A DNA stretch of 64,000 nt from Scylla paramamosain (GCF_035594125.1 NC_087151.1:19174096-19238095); one strand, 5' to 3'. Counted from the first letter of the stretch, positions 45,604 through 57,524 are shown. The notes: generated by a model from the sequence alone, not told the origin. Made by a program: numbers and translations.

Positions 45604-45632
<29 letters not shown>
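45604..45632. repeat. (AAT)n microsatellite
   Basis: Short trinucleotide run AATAATAAT, about 29 bp. Confidence 0.9.
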
Positions 45633-45635
<3 letters not shown>

Positions 45636-46890
45636 TAAAGAAATAAAATAATTACTGTCCCACAAGGGTAAATGGGAGATGATCACAACATCTTTATTCA
45701 CATTATACAGACTTTCAACCTAAATAAAATATTTCCATTACATGCCAATATAATAAGACATCTTGTGTATGTTTCATGTGGTTTTAAACAACTGAAGTTA
45801 TGCATGTAAAACCATAGAAAGCAACACTTCCTACAAAACATTTATTTTTTATTATGATTTTGATTTTGATTGTGTAAGATTTTGCAAGATAGTTAACTTT
45901 TGTTTTTTTTTATCTATTCTATTACCATGTTAATATAATAAATCTATGTAGAGATTAACATAGCATCATTTAGTTATGTGACTTTCTTAATCTGTTATGT
46001 TATGCTTGCACACAAATTACACTCAAAGTAGATCTGGAGAACAATTACTAAAAATGGACAACTTTGAAGAAAAACGGACATCTGAAATTGAAGCACAGAA
46101 GAATTCCTTTATTGAGTCAAAACTTCAATACAAGGCCATGTGCAAAACACAAAAATGTTATGTTTATATATTCATAAACTTTAGATGTGATTTGTGAATA
46201 ATTAAATAATAGTGCTTACTATGATTTTACCAAGCATACCCTCAAATGTTCTATAAAAGTAGATTAGCATGTAAGTGTCTTGAGTTCCAAATGCAAAAAA
46301 AAAATCCACTATTTGAATGAATAGAAATGTTTTATATTTGGCATTATAAAGATTTGCCAATTTTGTTTAACATGTTGGGTTATCATAATAAAACATTGTG
46401 CATTGTATTAATCCCTAGTATGTAACTGAAAATTTTATTCCTATTGCTAATGATAACAAAGTATATCTTAGTGTGTGTAGCATGTTGAATTACCTGGTGA
46501 TTACTGATTCTATATGATATTGAAGATACCAACATATGTATTACCAAAAATAATCAAGCTATAGTTTACTGACAGTACTAGCTCACTGAATGTACATGTG
46601 ATGTTTAAAAAAATTTTTTAGGAGACATTTTATGTGTTGGATAACCACTATGAAATTGCATAAATCTTTTCCTTTGAAGTTACTCAATTAGTTGGTGGCA
46701 TCACTAATCTAACTCAGAACAGCAGCATCTGAATCCTCATTACAAGTGTGGAAATCATGATTATAAATTCAGTGGAAATTAATCAGAATTGTTGCAGTAT
46801 GAAGGACAACTAGAAACAATCCTTTCTTTTTTCCTGACAAATGGCAGTTAAATTCCTAAGGCAAGAACACTTTACAATGCAGTTATTGAT

Positions 46891-49127
46891 CTAAGTGTTT
46901 TTTATTGTCAATGATGATACTTGAGTGTCATTGAAGAAGAGGGGATAGTTGTCTGGAAGGTTGTGTGAAGCTGATAGGTGGAGGAATTGAATTTTTGAGA
47001 CATTGAACAATAATAAGTTTGCTCTGCCACAATCAGAAATTTTCAAGAGATCGGAACTCAGGTGTTCTATGACTTCCCTACATGAACTGTTAAACTTCCT
47101 GAAGCACTGGATGTCTACAAAAAGATGTGGAAAAGTGCAGGGTGGTATCATCAGCGTAGGAGTAGATAGGACAAGAAATTTAGTTTAGAAGATAATTGAT
47201 GAATAATAGAAAAAGAGTGGGTGACAGGACAGAACCCTGAGGAACACCACTGTTATTAGTTTTTGGAGAAGAACAGTGACCGTCTACAACAGCAGCAATA
47301 GAATGGTCAGAAAGGAAATTTGAGATAAAGTTACAGAGAGAAGGATAGAAGCCATAGGAGGATAGTTTGGAAATCAAAGCTTTGTGTCAGACTCTATCAA
47401 AAGCTTTTGATATGTCTAAGGCAACAGCAAAAGTTTCACCAAAATTTCTAAAAGAGGATGACCAAGACTCAGTAAGGAAAGCCAGATCACCAGTAGAGCA
47501 GCCTTGATGGAATCCATACTGGCAATCAGATAGAAGGTTGTGAAGTGATAGATGTTTAAGAATCTTCCTGTTGAGGTTAGATTCAAAATAGATATTTAAG
47601 AATCTTCCTGTTGAGGATAGATTAAAAAAAAATTTAGATAGGCAGGAAATTAAAGCTATAGGATGGTAGTCTGAAGGATTAGAACAGCAAAAAGAAAAGG
47701 TAGATATTGATAGAGTTGAAAGAGTTTTGACTAGGCAAGGTGCAAGTATAGAGGCACAGTTTCAGATCGGAACTCAGGTGTTCTATGACTTCCCTACATG
47801 AACTGTTTACTTCCTGAAGGACTGGATGTCTACAAAAAGATGTGGAAAAGTGCAGGGTGGTATCATCAGCGTAGGAGTAGATAGGACAAGAAATTTAGTT
47901 TAGAAGATAATTGATGAATAATAGGAAAAGAGTGGGTGACAGGACAGAACCCTGAGGAACACCACTGTTACTAGTTTTTGGAGAAGAACAGTGACCGTCT
48001 ACAACAGCAGCAATAGAATGGTCAGAAAGGAAATTTGAGATAAAGTTACAGAGAGAAGGATAGAAGCCATAGGAGGATAGTTTGGAAATCAAAGCTTTGT
48101 GTCAGACTCTATCAAAAGCTTTTGATATGTCTAAGGCAACAGCAAAAGTTTCACCAAAATTTCTAAAAGAGGATGACCAAGACTCAGTAAGGAAAGCCAG
48201 ATCACCAGTAGAGCAGCCTTGATGGAACCCATACTGGCAATCAGATAGAAGGTTGTGAAGTGATAGATGTTTAAGAATCTTCCTGTTGAGGTTAGATTCA
48301 AAATAGATATTTAAGAATCTTCCTGTTGAGGATAGATTAAAAAAAAATTTAGATAGGCAGGAAATTAAAGCTATAGGATGGTAGTCTGAAGGATTAGAAC
48401 AGCAAAAAGAAAAGGTAGATATTGATAGAGAGTTGAAAGAGTTTTGACTAGGCAAGGTGCAAGTATAGAGGCACAGTTTCAGATCGGAACTCAGGTGTTC
48501 TATGACTTCCCTACATGAACTGTTTACTTCCTGAAGGACTGGATGTCTACAAAAAGATGTGGAAAAGTGCAGGGTGGTATCATCAGCGTAGGAGTAGATA
48601 GGACAAGAAATTTAGTTTAGAAGATAATTGATGAATAATAGGAAAAGAGTGGGTGACAGGACAGAACCCTGAGGAACACCACTGTTATTAGTTTTTGGAG
48701 AAGAACAGTGACCGTCTACAACAGCAGCAATAGAATGGTAAAGGAAATTTGAGATAAAGTTACAGAGAGAAGGATAGAAGCCATAGGAGGATAGTTTGGA
48801 AATCAAAGCTTTGTGTCAGACTCTATCAAAAGCTTTTGATATGTCTAAGGCAGCAGCAAAAGTTTCACCAAAATTTCTAAAAGAGGATGACCAAGACTCA
48901 GTAAGGAAAGCCAGATCACCAGTAGAGCAGCCTTGATGGAACCCATACTGGCAATCAGATAGAAGGTTGTGAAGTGATAGATGTTTAAGAATCTTCCTGT
49001 TGAGGTTAGATTCAAAATAGATATTTAAGAATCTTCCTGTTGAGGATAGATTAAAAAAATTTAGATAGGCAGGAAATTAAAGCTATAGGATGGTAGTCTG
49101 AAGGATTAGAAGAGCAGTAGATGCAAG
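46891..49127 (-). mobile_element. Family B LINE, antisense, with an internal 716-bp tandem triplication
   Basis: The antisense C-terminal and RT regions of family B run from 46910, then the same RT-containing segment is repeated head to tail. Copies start at 47051, 47767 and 48484 (periods 716 and 717); the third is cut at 49127 by the sense B insertion. Each copy holds the antisense [18 protein letters not shown] and DISKAFDRV regions. Each also has an extra short internal duplication (TTTAAGAATCTTCCTGTTGA twice, about 45 bp apart). The copies differ by only a few bases. Confidence 0.9.
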
Positions 49128-52100
49128 GAGGAGGCAGTAGACACCTGCCGAAACGATAATTACTCCCAGTGAGGTCTAAAGCACTGTTCATGGGGTGCTG
49201 TGAACTTATCATTAAACCCAGCTGTGACCTCACTGAACGTTTCCCTTTGTGTCTCACAACACAAGGGGGCAGTCACAGCCTGCCCTCTAAAGACAACTCT
49301 CTTCCTCCACACAAAACTACAAGCATCTAATAACACACACACCCTTCACTCAAAAATTTTAATATCATGGCGAATCCTACACCAGCCTCGGAGTCTCCAT
49401 CTGGGGAGGGGACCATAAATGTCCCCAGGTCGGACTGCCTTTCTGTCGACGACTCTAAGTGTCTTGACACCCCCCTCAACTTTTTCTTCATTAACTTCTG
49501 CAACATTCGCGGTCTAAGATCTAATTTTCAATCTGTAGAACACCACCTCTCCTCTTCTAAACCTCATCTTCTTTTCCTCACTGAAACTCAGGTGTCTGAG
49601 GCAACTGACAGTAGCCCCTTTTCTGTTCCCTCCTACTTTCTCTATCCTCATTTTCGATCCAAAGCTGGATGCTGCGTTTATGTGCGCAATGACTTAACCT
49701 GCTCTCGTGCCCACGCTCTTGAATCTTCCAAGTTTTCCACCATCTGGCTACGACTACAGAGTCATTCTCATACTAAATTTATCTGTGCTGTATACCTCTC
49801 TCCTAACTCCTCTGACTATAAGAAATTCTTTGACTACTTAACTTCCAAAGTGGAGCACATTCTGACCCTCTTCCCTCTTGCAGAGATCTCCATTCTTGGA
49901 GATTTCAATGTTCACCACCAGCTTTGGCTTTCCTCTCCCTTCACTGACCATCCTGGTGAACTAGCCTACAACTTTGCTATCCTCCATGACCTAGAGCAAT
50001 TGGTGCAACACCCTACTCGTATTCCTGACCGTCTTGGAGATACGCCCAACATTCTTGACCTTTTCCTGACCTCTAATCCTTCTGCTTATGCTGTCACCCT
50101 TTCTTCTCCGTTGGGCTCCTCCGATCACAATCTCATATCTGTATCTTGTCCTATCACTCCAATCCCTCCTCAGGATCCCCCTAAGCGAAGGTGCCTCTGG
50201 CGTTTTGCCTCTGCTAGTTGGGGGAACCTGAGGAGGTATTTTGCTGATTTTCCTTGGAATGACTACTGCTTCCGTGTCAGAGACCAATCTTTGTGTGCTG
50301 AGCGCATAACAGAGGTGATAGTGTCTGGCATGGAGGAGTACATTCCTCACTCTTTTTCTCATCCTAAACCTTCTAAACCTTGGTTTAACACAGCTTGTTC
50401 TCATGCTATACATGATAGAGGTGGCCCACAAAAGGTACTTAAGCCTTCCATCACCAGAATCTCATGCACTTTATATTTCTGCCCGGGACCATGCCAAGTC
50501 TGTTCTCCAACTAGCCAAAAACTCCTTCATTAACAGAAAATGTCAAAGCCTTTCAAGATCTAACTCCCCTTGTGATTTCTGGCATCTAGCCAAAAATATC
50601 TCCAATAACTTTGCTTCTTCTTCTTTCCCTCCTCTACTTCAACCAGATGGTGCCACTGCTATCACATCTATTTCTAAAGCTGAACTCTTTACTCAAACCT
50701 TTGCTAAAAACTCTACCTTGGATGATTCTGGGCTTGTTCCTCCCTCTCCTCCACCCTCTGACTACTTCATGCCACCTATTAAAATTCTTCGCAATGATGT
50801 TTTCCATGCCCTCGCTGGCCTAAACCCTCGGAAGGCTTATGGAACTGATGGGGTCCCTCCTATTGTTCTCCGAAATTGTGCTTCCGTGCTTGCACCTTGC
50901 CTAGTCAAACTCTTTCAGCTCTGTTTGTCAACATCTACCTTTCCTTCTTGCTGGAAGTTTGCCTACATTCAACCTGTTCCTAAAAAGGGTGACCACTCTA
51001 ATCACTCAAACTACTGTCCTATTGCTTTAATTTCCTGCTTATCTAAAGTTTTTGAATCTATCCTCAACAGGAAGATTCTTAAACATCTATCACTTCACAA
51101 CCTTCTATCTGATCGCCAGTATGGGTTCCATCAAGGCCGCTCTACTGGTGATCTTCTGGCTTTCCTTACTGAGTCTTGGTCATCCTCTTTTAGAGATTTT
51201 GGTGAAACTTTTGCTGTTGCCTTGGACATATCAAAAGCCTTTGATAGAGTCTGGCACAAAGCTTTGATTTCTAAACTACCCTTCTACGGTTTCTATCCTT
51301 CTCTCTGTAACTTCATCTCAAGTTTCCTTTCTGACCGTTCTATTGCTGCTGTGGTAGACGGTCACTGTTATTCTCCTAAATCTATTAACAGTGGTGTTCC
51401 TCAGGGTTCTGTCCTGTCACCCACTCTCTTCTTATTATTCATTAATGATCTCCTAAACCAAACTTCTTGTCCTATCCACTCCTACGCTGATGATACCACC
51501 CTGCACTTTTCCACATCTTTTCATAGACGTCCAACCCTTCAGGAGGTAAACATTTCACGCAGGGAAGCCATAGAACGCCTGACTTCTGATCTTTCTAAAA
51601 TTTCTGATTGGGGCAGAGCAAACTTGGTATTGTTCAATGCCTCAAAAACTCAATTCCTCCATCTATCAACTCGACACAACCTTCCAGACAACTATCCCCT
51701 CTTCTTCAATGACACTCAACTGTCCCCCTCTTCTACACTGAACATCCTCGGTCTGTCCTTTACTTATAATCTGAACTGGAAACTTCACATCTCATCTCTA
51801 GCTAAAACAGCTTCTATGAAGTTAGGTGTTCTGAGGCGTCTCCGCCAGTTTTTCTCACCCTCCCAGCTGCTAACTCTGTACAAGGGCCTTATCCGTCCAT
51901 GTATGGAGTATGCTTCACATGTCTGGGGGGTTCCACTCATACTGCTCTTCTAGACAGGGTGGAATCAAAAGCTTTTCATCTCATCAACTCCTCTCCTCTA
52001 ACTGACTGTCTTCAGCCTCTCTCTCACCACCGCAATGTTGCATATCTAGCTGTCTTCTACCGCTATTTTCATGCTAACTGCTCTTCTGATCTTGCTAACT

Positions 52101-52434
52101 GCATGCCTCCCCTCCTTCCACGGCCTCGCTGCACAAGACTTTCTTCTTTCTCTCACCCCTATTCTGTCCACCTCTCTAATGCAAGAGTTAACCAGTATTC
52201 TCAATCATTCATCCCTTTCTCTGGTAAACTTTGGAACTCCCTGCCTGCTTCTGTATTTCCACCTTCCTATGACTTGGATTCCTTCAAGAGGGAGGTTTCA
52301 AGACACTTATCCACCAATTTTTGACTACTGCTTTGACCCATTTATGGGACTGGCATTTCAGTGGGCATTTTTTTATTAGATTTTTGTTGCCCTTGGCCAG
52401 TATCCTTCCTACATATATAAAAAAAAAAAAAAGA
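49128..52434 (+). mobile_element. Full-length family B LINE, best copy, inserted in an antisense B copy
   Basis: It has the same 5' start as the copy at 22286 (AGGAGGAGGCAGTAGACACC), a 5' UTR of about 240 bp, one long coding region and a poly(A) at 52418-52434. Antisense B sequence flanks both sides (left to 49127, right from 52440), with AGTAGAT on each side as a possible 7-bp target duplication. Full length is about 3.3 kb. Confidence 0.9.
49367..52324 (+). pseudogene. Family B LINE ORF (APE endonuclease-RT), two small indels from intact
   Basis: It starts [18 protein letters not shown] endonuclease motifs: [57 protein letters not shown] 2-nt loss near 50418 (B copy at 22286 has GAGAGG, here GAGG) shifts the frame. 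RT continues at 50403-51953: [64 protein letters not shown] and catalytic [10 protein letters not shown] 6-G run at 51925-51930, where 7 are needed, shifts it again. The C-terminus is at 51899-52324 (HTALLDRVESKAFHLINS ... DSFKREVSRHLSTNF). No ORF1 was found in the 240-bp leader. Confidence 0.9.
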
Positions 52435-52439
52435 AAAAG

Positions 52440-53736
52440 TAGATATTGATAGACAGAGTTGAAAGTGTTTTGACTAGGCAAGGTGCAAGTATAGAGGCAC
52501 AGTTTCAGTGAACAATAGGAGGTTCATAAGCCTTATGAGGGTTTAGGCCAGCAAAAGTATGGAAAACATTGTGAAGGATCTTAATGAGTAACATGAAGTA
52601 GCTGGAGACTGGAGAGGGAGGAACAAGCCCTGAGTCATCTAAGGCAGGGTTTTTAGCAAAGGTTTGAGTGAAGAATTCAACTTTAGAAATGGATGAGATG
52701 GCAGTGGTGTCATTAGGATGAAATAAAGGATGGAAAGAAGAAGCAAAGTCATTGGTGATGTTTTTGATTAGGTGTCTCTAAAGTCATGAGGGAAGTTAGA
52801 TCTTGAAAGATTTTGACATTTTCCATTAATGGAGATTTTGGTTAATTGGAGAACAGACTTGGCATGATTCCGGGCAGAAATGTAAAGTGCACGAGATTTC
52901 AGATGATGGAAGGCTCAAGTACCTTTTGCAGGCCACCTCTCTACCATGTATAGCATGAGAACAGGCTGTGTTAAACCAAGCTTTTAAAGCTTGGTTTAGG
53001 TCTTAGTTTAGGTCAAGAGAAAGAGCGAGAAATGTATGCCTCCATGCCAAACACTATCACCTCTGTTATGCGCTCAGCACACAGAGACAGGTCTCTGACA
53101 TGGAAGCAGAAGTCATTCCAAGGAAAATCAGCATAATACCTCCTTAGGTCCCCTCAATTAGCAGAGGCAAAATGCCAGAGGCACCTCTGCTTTAGGGGAT
53201 CTTGAGGAGGGATTGGAGGGATAGGACAAGACACAGATATAAGACTGTGATTGGAGGAGCCCAACAGAGAAAGTAGTAACAGCATAAACAGAAGGATTAG
53301 AATGTTGGGTGTATCTCCAAGACAGTCAGGAATACGAGTAGGTTGTTGCACCACTTGCTCTAGGTCATGGAGGATAGCAAATTTAAAGGCTAGTTCACTA
53401 GGATGGCCAGTGTAGGGAGAGGAAAGCCAAAGCTGGTGAACATTGAAGTTTCCAAGAATGGAGATCTCCACAAAAGGGAAGAGAGTCAGAATGTGCTCCA
53501 CTCTGAAAGTTAAGTAGTCAAAGAATTTGTTATAGTCAGAGGAGTTAGGTGAGGTATATAGCACAAATTAATTTAGTTTGAATGTGATTCTGTAGTCATA
53601 GCCAGATGGTGTAAAACTCACAAGATTCAAGGGTTTGGGCATGAGAGCAGGTTAAGTCGTTGCACATATAGACACAACATCCAGCTTTGGATTGAAAATG
53701 AGGATAGAGAAAGTAGGAGGGAACAGAAGTGGGGCT
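52440..53736 (-). mobile_element. Family B LINE, antisense, right half of the split copy
   Basis: It resumes at the site where 49127 stopped (AAAAAGTAGATATTGATAG). It carries linker and endonuclease regions in antisense, including 53154-53564 ([23 protein letters not shown] read as GNFN). It ends near 53736 inside the N-terminal endonuclease. Confidence 0.87.
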
Positions 53737-54314
53737 GCTGAAAAGAAAAGGCTTGTTTGCTCATGAATGGGTTGCTGTGAGTGACCCAGAAGAGGATGAA
53801 AGGGAAGTGATGGTTATGCAAACAGAGGGACTGTCAAATAAGCAGTCTCATTAATATCAGAAGGGAGAAGGAACAGATGAGCAGCCTAACACCAAACTGC
53901 CTTGCAACAAACCCCATAAGTTGCTGATAGAACAGCCTGCATCTACACCATAATCAAGAAAGCCACCAGATTTACTGGTAAGAATGTGGACATCACTGCA
54001 GCATCCAGGACTAAATCAATCATCTGTAGTCATTTATGTACAGCCCACGGATGGTAGGAACATCATTCTAAACCTTGTTCGTTTAACCACAACTTTGAAC
54101 AAGTCTCCTCTAGGAAAAGATTTCATCCAAAGATGTGAGCAGTGTCTGGGCACAGGCCAGGCTATCAGACTGGAAATAATTAGGCAACCTGAATAAACTG
54201 TCAGCCCTCTTGGAAGAAATTACAAATCTAGTACCATGGAAGGTACAATGTTAGGAATCTAGGGGCCTAAATCCTGGCTTTATTTATGGCAAGGTGGACC
54301 TACTAGAAAAGAAC
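53737..54314 (+). other. Possible 5' coding region of LINE family C
   Basis: Weak frames with ORF1-like content, for example 53984-54196 (VVIYVQPTDGRNIILNLVRL, SPLGKDFIQRCEQ). A related-looking charged/Asn-rich ORF1-like protein continues at 55006. The foldback at 54315-54768 would then interrupt it. Assignment is tentative. Confidence 0.35.
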
Positions 54315-54768
54315 TACACCAGTGAGAAACTGGCAAATGATTTTCCTTCCTAAACCACTGTGGGGTAGCACTGAGGGAGGTTCTACTCCCACAAAGGGCA
54401 GATGGTTCCAGATTCTACTGCTTGGCATTCCATGGTTCTTGTCTACCAGGTAAGATCCTCCTTAGTTGGTAGACAAGAGCCCTGGCATGCCAAGTGGAAG
54501 AATTTAGAACCATCTGCCCTTGGTGGGAGTAGAAGAACCTCCATCAGTGCTGCTCCCACCAAAGGTAGATGGTTCCAGATTCTACTGCTTTGGCATTCCA
54601 TGGCACTTGAGTACCAAGTAAGATTCTGCTTAGTTGGTAGACAAGAGCCCTGGCATGCCAAGCAGGAGAATTTAGAATCATCTGCCCTTGGTGGGAGTAG
54701 AAGAACCTCCATCAGTGCTGCCCCATAGAGGTTTAGGAAGGAAAAATCATTTACCAATTCCGCTGTTA
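54315..54768. mobile_element. Foldback element with nested tandem palindromes
   Basis: Outer arms: ATGATTTTCCTTCCTAAACC at 54338-54357 mirrors the reverse complement of GGTTTAGGAAGGAAAAATCA near 54730-54749. Inside, a unit of about 174 bp occurs twice (about 54365-54540 and 54541-54715). Each is itself an inverted repeat: GGGCAGATGGTTCCAGATTC against GAATTTAGAACCATCTGCCC. Open frames here on both strands are similar because of the palindrome. No transposase. Confidence 0.78.
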
Positions 54769-54979
54769 ACACAAACTGCCAGCCCTGCGCTGCTAAAATT
54801 GTTACCTGTTTGGTCACAGTGCATAATCGTGCAGACAGAAGATAAGGTCCACAAACTGCAGTTTCAAATCCTCTAAGGGCAGTAAATGCTTCAGTCCACC
54901 TTTCTGTTATTTCTGCTGGGAAAACTACTGCCTCAAACAGTGAATCCTGCCCTGTCCTCCACAGAGTGAAGGAAATCAG

Positions 54980-56203
54980 CAACAACTACCAACAACAAAA
55001 ATGATGTGCAGGAAACTAACAAGCTGAGGGCTATCATCCCTTGTACTATACTCCCCAACTCTATTCCTGCCTCCATCAACACTACAAACACCAATCAAGT
55101 GCTTCAACAACATACAACCAGGATAACAGCAAGTATAATGCTGAATAACTCCTATGCTATCTTCAGTGACATTGCCAATGACTCTGACAAGGACTTTTTC
55201 ATTAAGCAAACATCTCAAATTACATCCCCACACCAAGACTTCCTAAACACTATCAGAAACAACAACGTTCTACCCGCAACACCCCTGCACTCCATCAAGC
55301 AGCATCCACTCAAAGCACCAGTCTTCATCCACCAAGCTGTTTCACCACCATACAACACACCAACTCAAACGAGAGAGGACAACCCAGCTCCCCAGGCTTA
55401 TGCAGCAAAGGTGAAAGGACACAGACATCAGGTACATACCACTAATACAAATTTGAACATTGCAAAACCCAGTGATATCAACTGGTTCTCCTTCCTACCC
55501 TCCTTATTTCATCTTCTCCATAAAGGATTCCAGCTTCACCAACAAGGTAACTCTGTCCTGCAGATAATCAGACACCTCTTACCTGCCATTCTTTCTCTCT
55601 GTTATCTTCAAACATGGCCTCTCCCTCCTGTCATACCATTATCTGGAATGCCAGATCACTTGTACACAAGCTCAGTGATATCAAATTATATGCAAAGAAG
55701 CACCTTCCATTCATTATCGGCATTTTTTAAACCTAGCTGCATCCTCACCTTGCTATCTCATTCAGAGGTTACATCATCTACACTCATTCTACAGGGATGA
55801 AAGGCCAAACAGGCAGGGGTGGGTTGGGTGGGGGGGCTTGCCATTCTAGTACATGACTCAGAGGCCTTTATACCCATTTCTCTAAATAGATTCCCTGGAA
55901 GAATACTGGAAACACTTCCTTTTCGTGTTTCCCTGCCCAGAGGGCAGGCCACCATTCTCATTTTCTACAACACCTGTGCAGAATTAATTAGTGGAGAACA
56001 GACTCATTACTCAGTTACCCCCACCCAGACTAGTGATAGCAGACCTCAATGCTCAACATTCATATTGGCAACTTACCCTCTCACTCTTCTCACAACTCAT
56101 CTTGCTTGCCATTCACTTTTCAATGCATTGTTTGCCTTACCATCTTTCATCCTTCTCACCTCTCTAGACTTAGCCATGAGGGTTGACCTAGGAAAATCTT
56201 AAG
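54980..56203 (+). pseudogene. LINE family C: ORF1-like region and endonuclease N-terminus
   Basis: 55006-55530 is an Asn/Thr/Gln-rich open frame (NNSYAIFSDIANDSDKDFF, APQAYAAKVKGHRHQ), ORF1-like in position and composition. Near 55637 another frame opens an APE endonuclease: IIWNARSLVHKLSDIKLYAK, PFIIGI, then after stops GGLAILVHDS (55840) and LNAQHSYWQ (near 56045, the GDxN motif region). Frame changes and stops show decay. RT of a similar LINE appears at 59200-60070. Whether both are one element split by the DNA between is unknown. Confidence 0.5.
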
Positions 56204-56429
56204 AACAACGCACCCAAGATTATTTTCAATATGGTGTGCTTTCAAGAAGTGTAAGTAGTATAGCTACATGTCTGTAAAGGTTTTACTGATTGCTCGTTGA
56301 TATTAAGGTTACAATACAATGTTAAAGTTTCTCCAGTATTCCCGAGATCCGTCCTGCTTACCTGTCCGTGCTGAAGTTACACTGTGTGCGTTCGTGCATT
56401 GGTTTACACGCAGGGTGCTTTTGCGCATG

Positions 56430-56640
56430 CTCCTAAGTCTATGGGGGGTCCAGGGGGGGCTGCGCCCCCCCGGTTAGGTTAGGTTAAAAGCATAGGTTAG
56501 ATTAAGTTAGGTTAAAAGCATAGGTTATGTTAGTAACCTTAGGGAGGGTCCAGGGGGGGGCACAGCCCCCCCTGGACCCTCTAACAGGTTAACTAACCTG
56601 GACCCCTAACAGGTTAACTAACCTGTTAGGTTAGGTATAT
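56430..56640. repeat. GC-rich hairpin and TTAGG/GGTTA-rich segment
   Basis: GGGTCCAGGGGGG faces CCCCCCCTGGACCC across a 5-base loop at about 56546-56579. A second, similar GGGTCCAGGGGGGG...CCCCCC hairpin lies at about 56446-56471. Between and after them are GGTTAGGTTA, CATAGGTTA and AACAGGTTAACTAACCTG units. It looks like a small palindromic repeat element; no frame. Confidence 0.65.
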
Positions 56641-56664
56641 AATTATTCTGGCGTATTGGTTAAA

Positions 56665-57030
56665 ACAAATTTTACCCCAATTTTTGTTTATTCTAGGGAA
56701 ATTTCCCTAGATTTTCAAAGTCCATTTATCGGTCTTTTATGTCCCCCCCCAAAAAAAAAACCCGACTCCCCACGTGATCCCCAAGCTTGTTGGGAAAGAG
56801 GGGAAAAGATTAATAAGATGTGTGTGGAGGTGTATTTCTTAAGAATTATCCCCCCAAATTTTTTTTATTCTAAGGAAATTTCCCTAGATTTTCAAAGTCC
56901 ATTTATCGGTCTTTTATGTCCTCCCCCCCAAAAAAAAACCCGATTCCCCACGTGCCCCCAAGCTTGTTGGGGGAGAGGGGAAAAGATTAATAAGATATGT
57001 GTGGAGGTGTATTTCTTAAGAATTACCGAC
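56665..57030. repeat. 177-bp direct tandem duplication
   Basis: ATTTCCCTAGATTTTCAAAG begins at 56701 and again at 56878. The following CCATTTATCGGTCTTTTATG, poly-C/poly-A stretch and AAGCTTGTTGG block are also repeated. The copies differ by a few small indels in homopolymers. Confidence 0.9.
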
Positions 57031-57211
57031 AAGATCCATAACAGGCAGTGATCATCTTCTTGTACTCAATCTTCCTCAATCCACACTTAGATCATGCTGG
57101 TTTTTTCTCCTCAGGGATCTGGGAAAAATATAAAACCATAACCAACATCCCTATATATGTCATGGGACAAATAGTAAAAACAATAAGTTAAAATAGAAGA
57201 TAATGCCATTT

Positions 57212-57516
57212 GGATCACCTGAAGATCCGCCACCCCAGCCGCACTCGGGGTGGCAGATCTTCAGGTGGGACAATCTGGGGTGGCGGATCTTCAGGTGATC
57301 CCATACTTTTAATGAAGTAAACTTTTTTCTGCATTTTTTATATCCACTCAGTTTTTTAATGCGTTCATGTTGTTAGGTTAGGTTAGGTTAGGCTAACCTA
57401 ACCTAACCTAACCTAACCAAGTGAGAGAGTCTGGGGTGGCGGATCTTCAGGTGAGACAATCTGGGGTGGCAGATCTTCAGGTGATCCCTGTGGGGTGGCG
57501 GATCTTCAGGTGATCC
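57212..57516. mobile_element. 305-bp MITE with perfect 25-bp TIRs, 8-bp target duplication and internal TIR copies
   Basis: Left TIR 57212-57236 starts GGATCACCTGAAGATCCG; right TIR 57492-57516 is its exact reverse complement. TGCCATTT flanks both sides (57204-57211, 57517-57524), an 8-bp duplication. The right-TIR sequence (GGGGTGGCGGATCTTCAGG) also recurs inside at about 57246, 57279, 57432 and 57463, so there are five direct copies and one inverted copy. The middle (57374-57418) carries GTTAGG units facing CCTAAC units. An 8-bp duplication fits hAT-like elements by established rules, but the TIR does not resemble a hAT end that I recognise. Confidence 0.88.
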
Positions 57517-57524
57517 TGCCATTT

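Noticed and set aside
46018..46197. Short frame with MDNFEEKRTSEIEAQK
   Set aside because: Protein-like for about 30 residues but no homology, no upstream exon and stops soon after; could be chance in AT-rich DNA.
53154..53564. 136-codon minus frame as a separate gene
   Set aside because: It is the endonuclease part of the antisense family B LINE.
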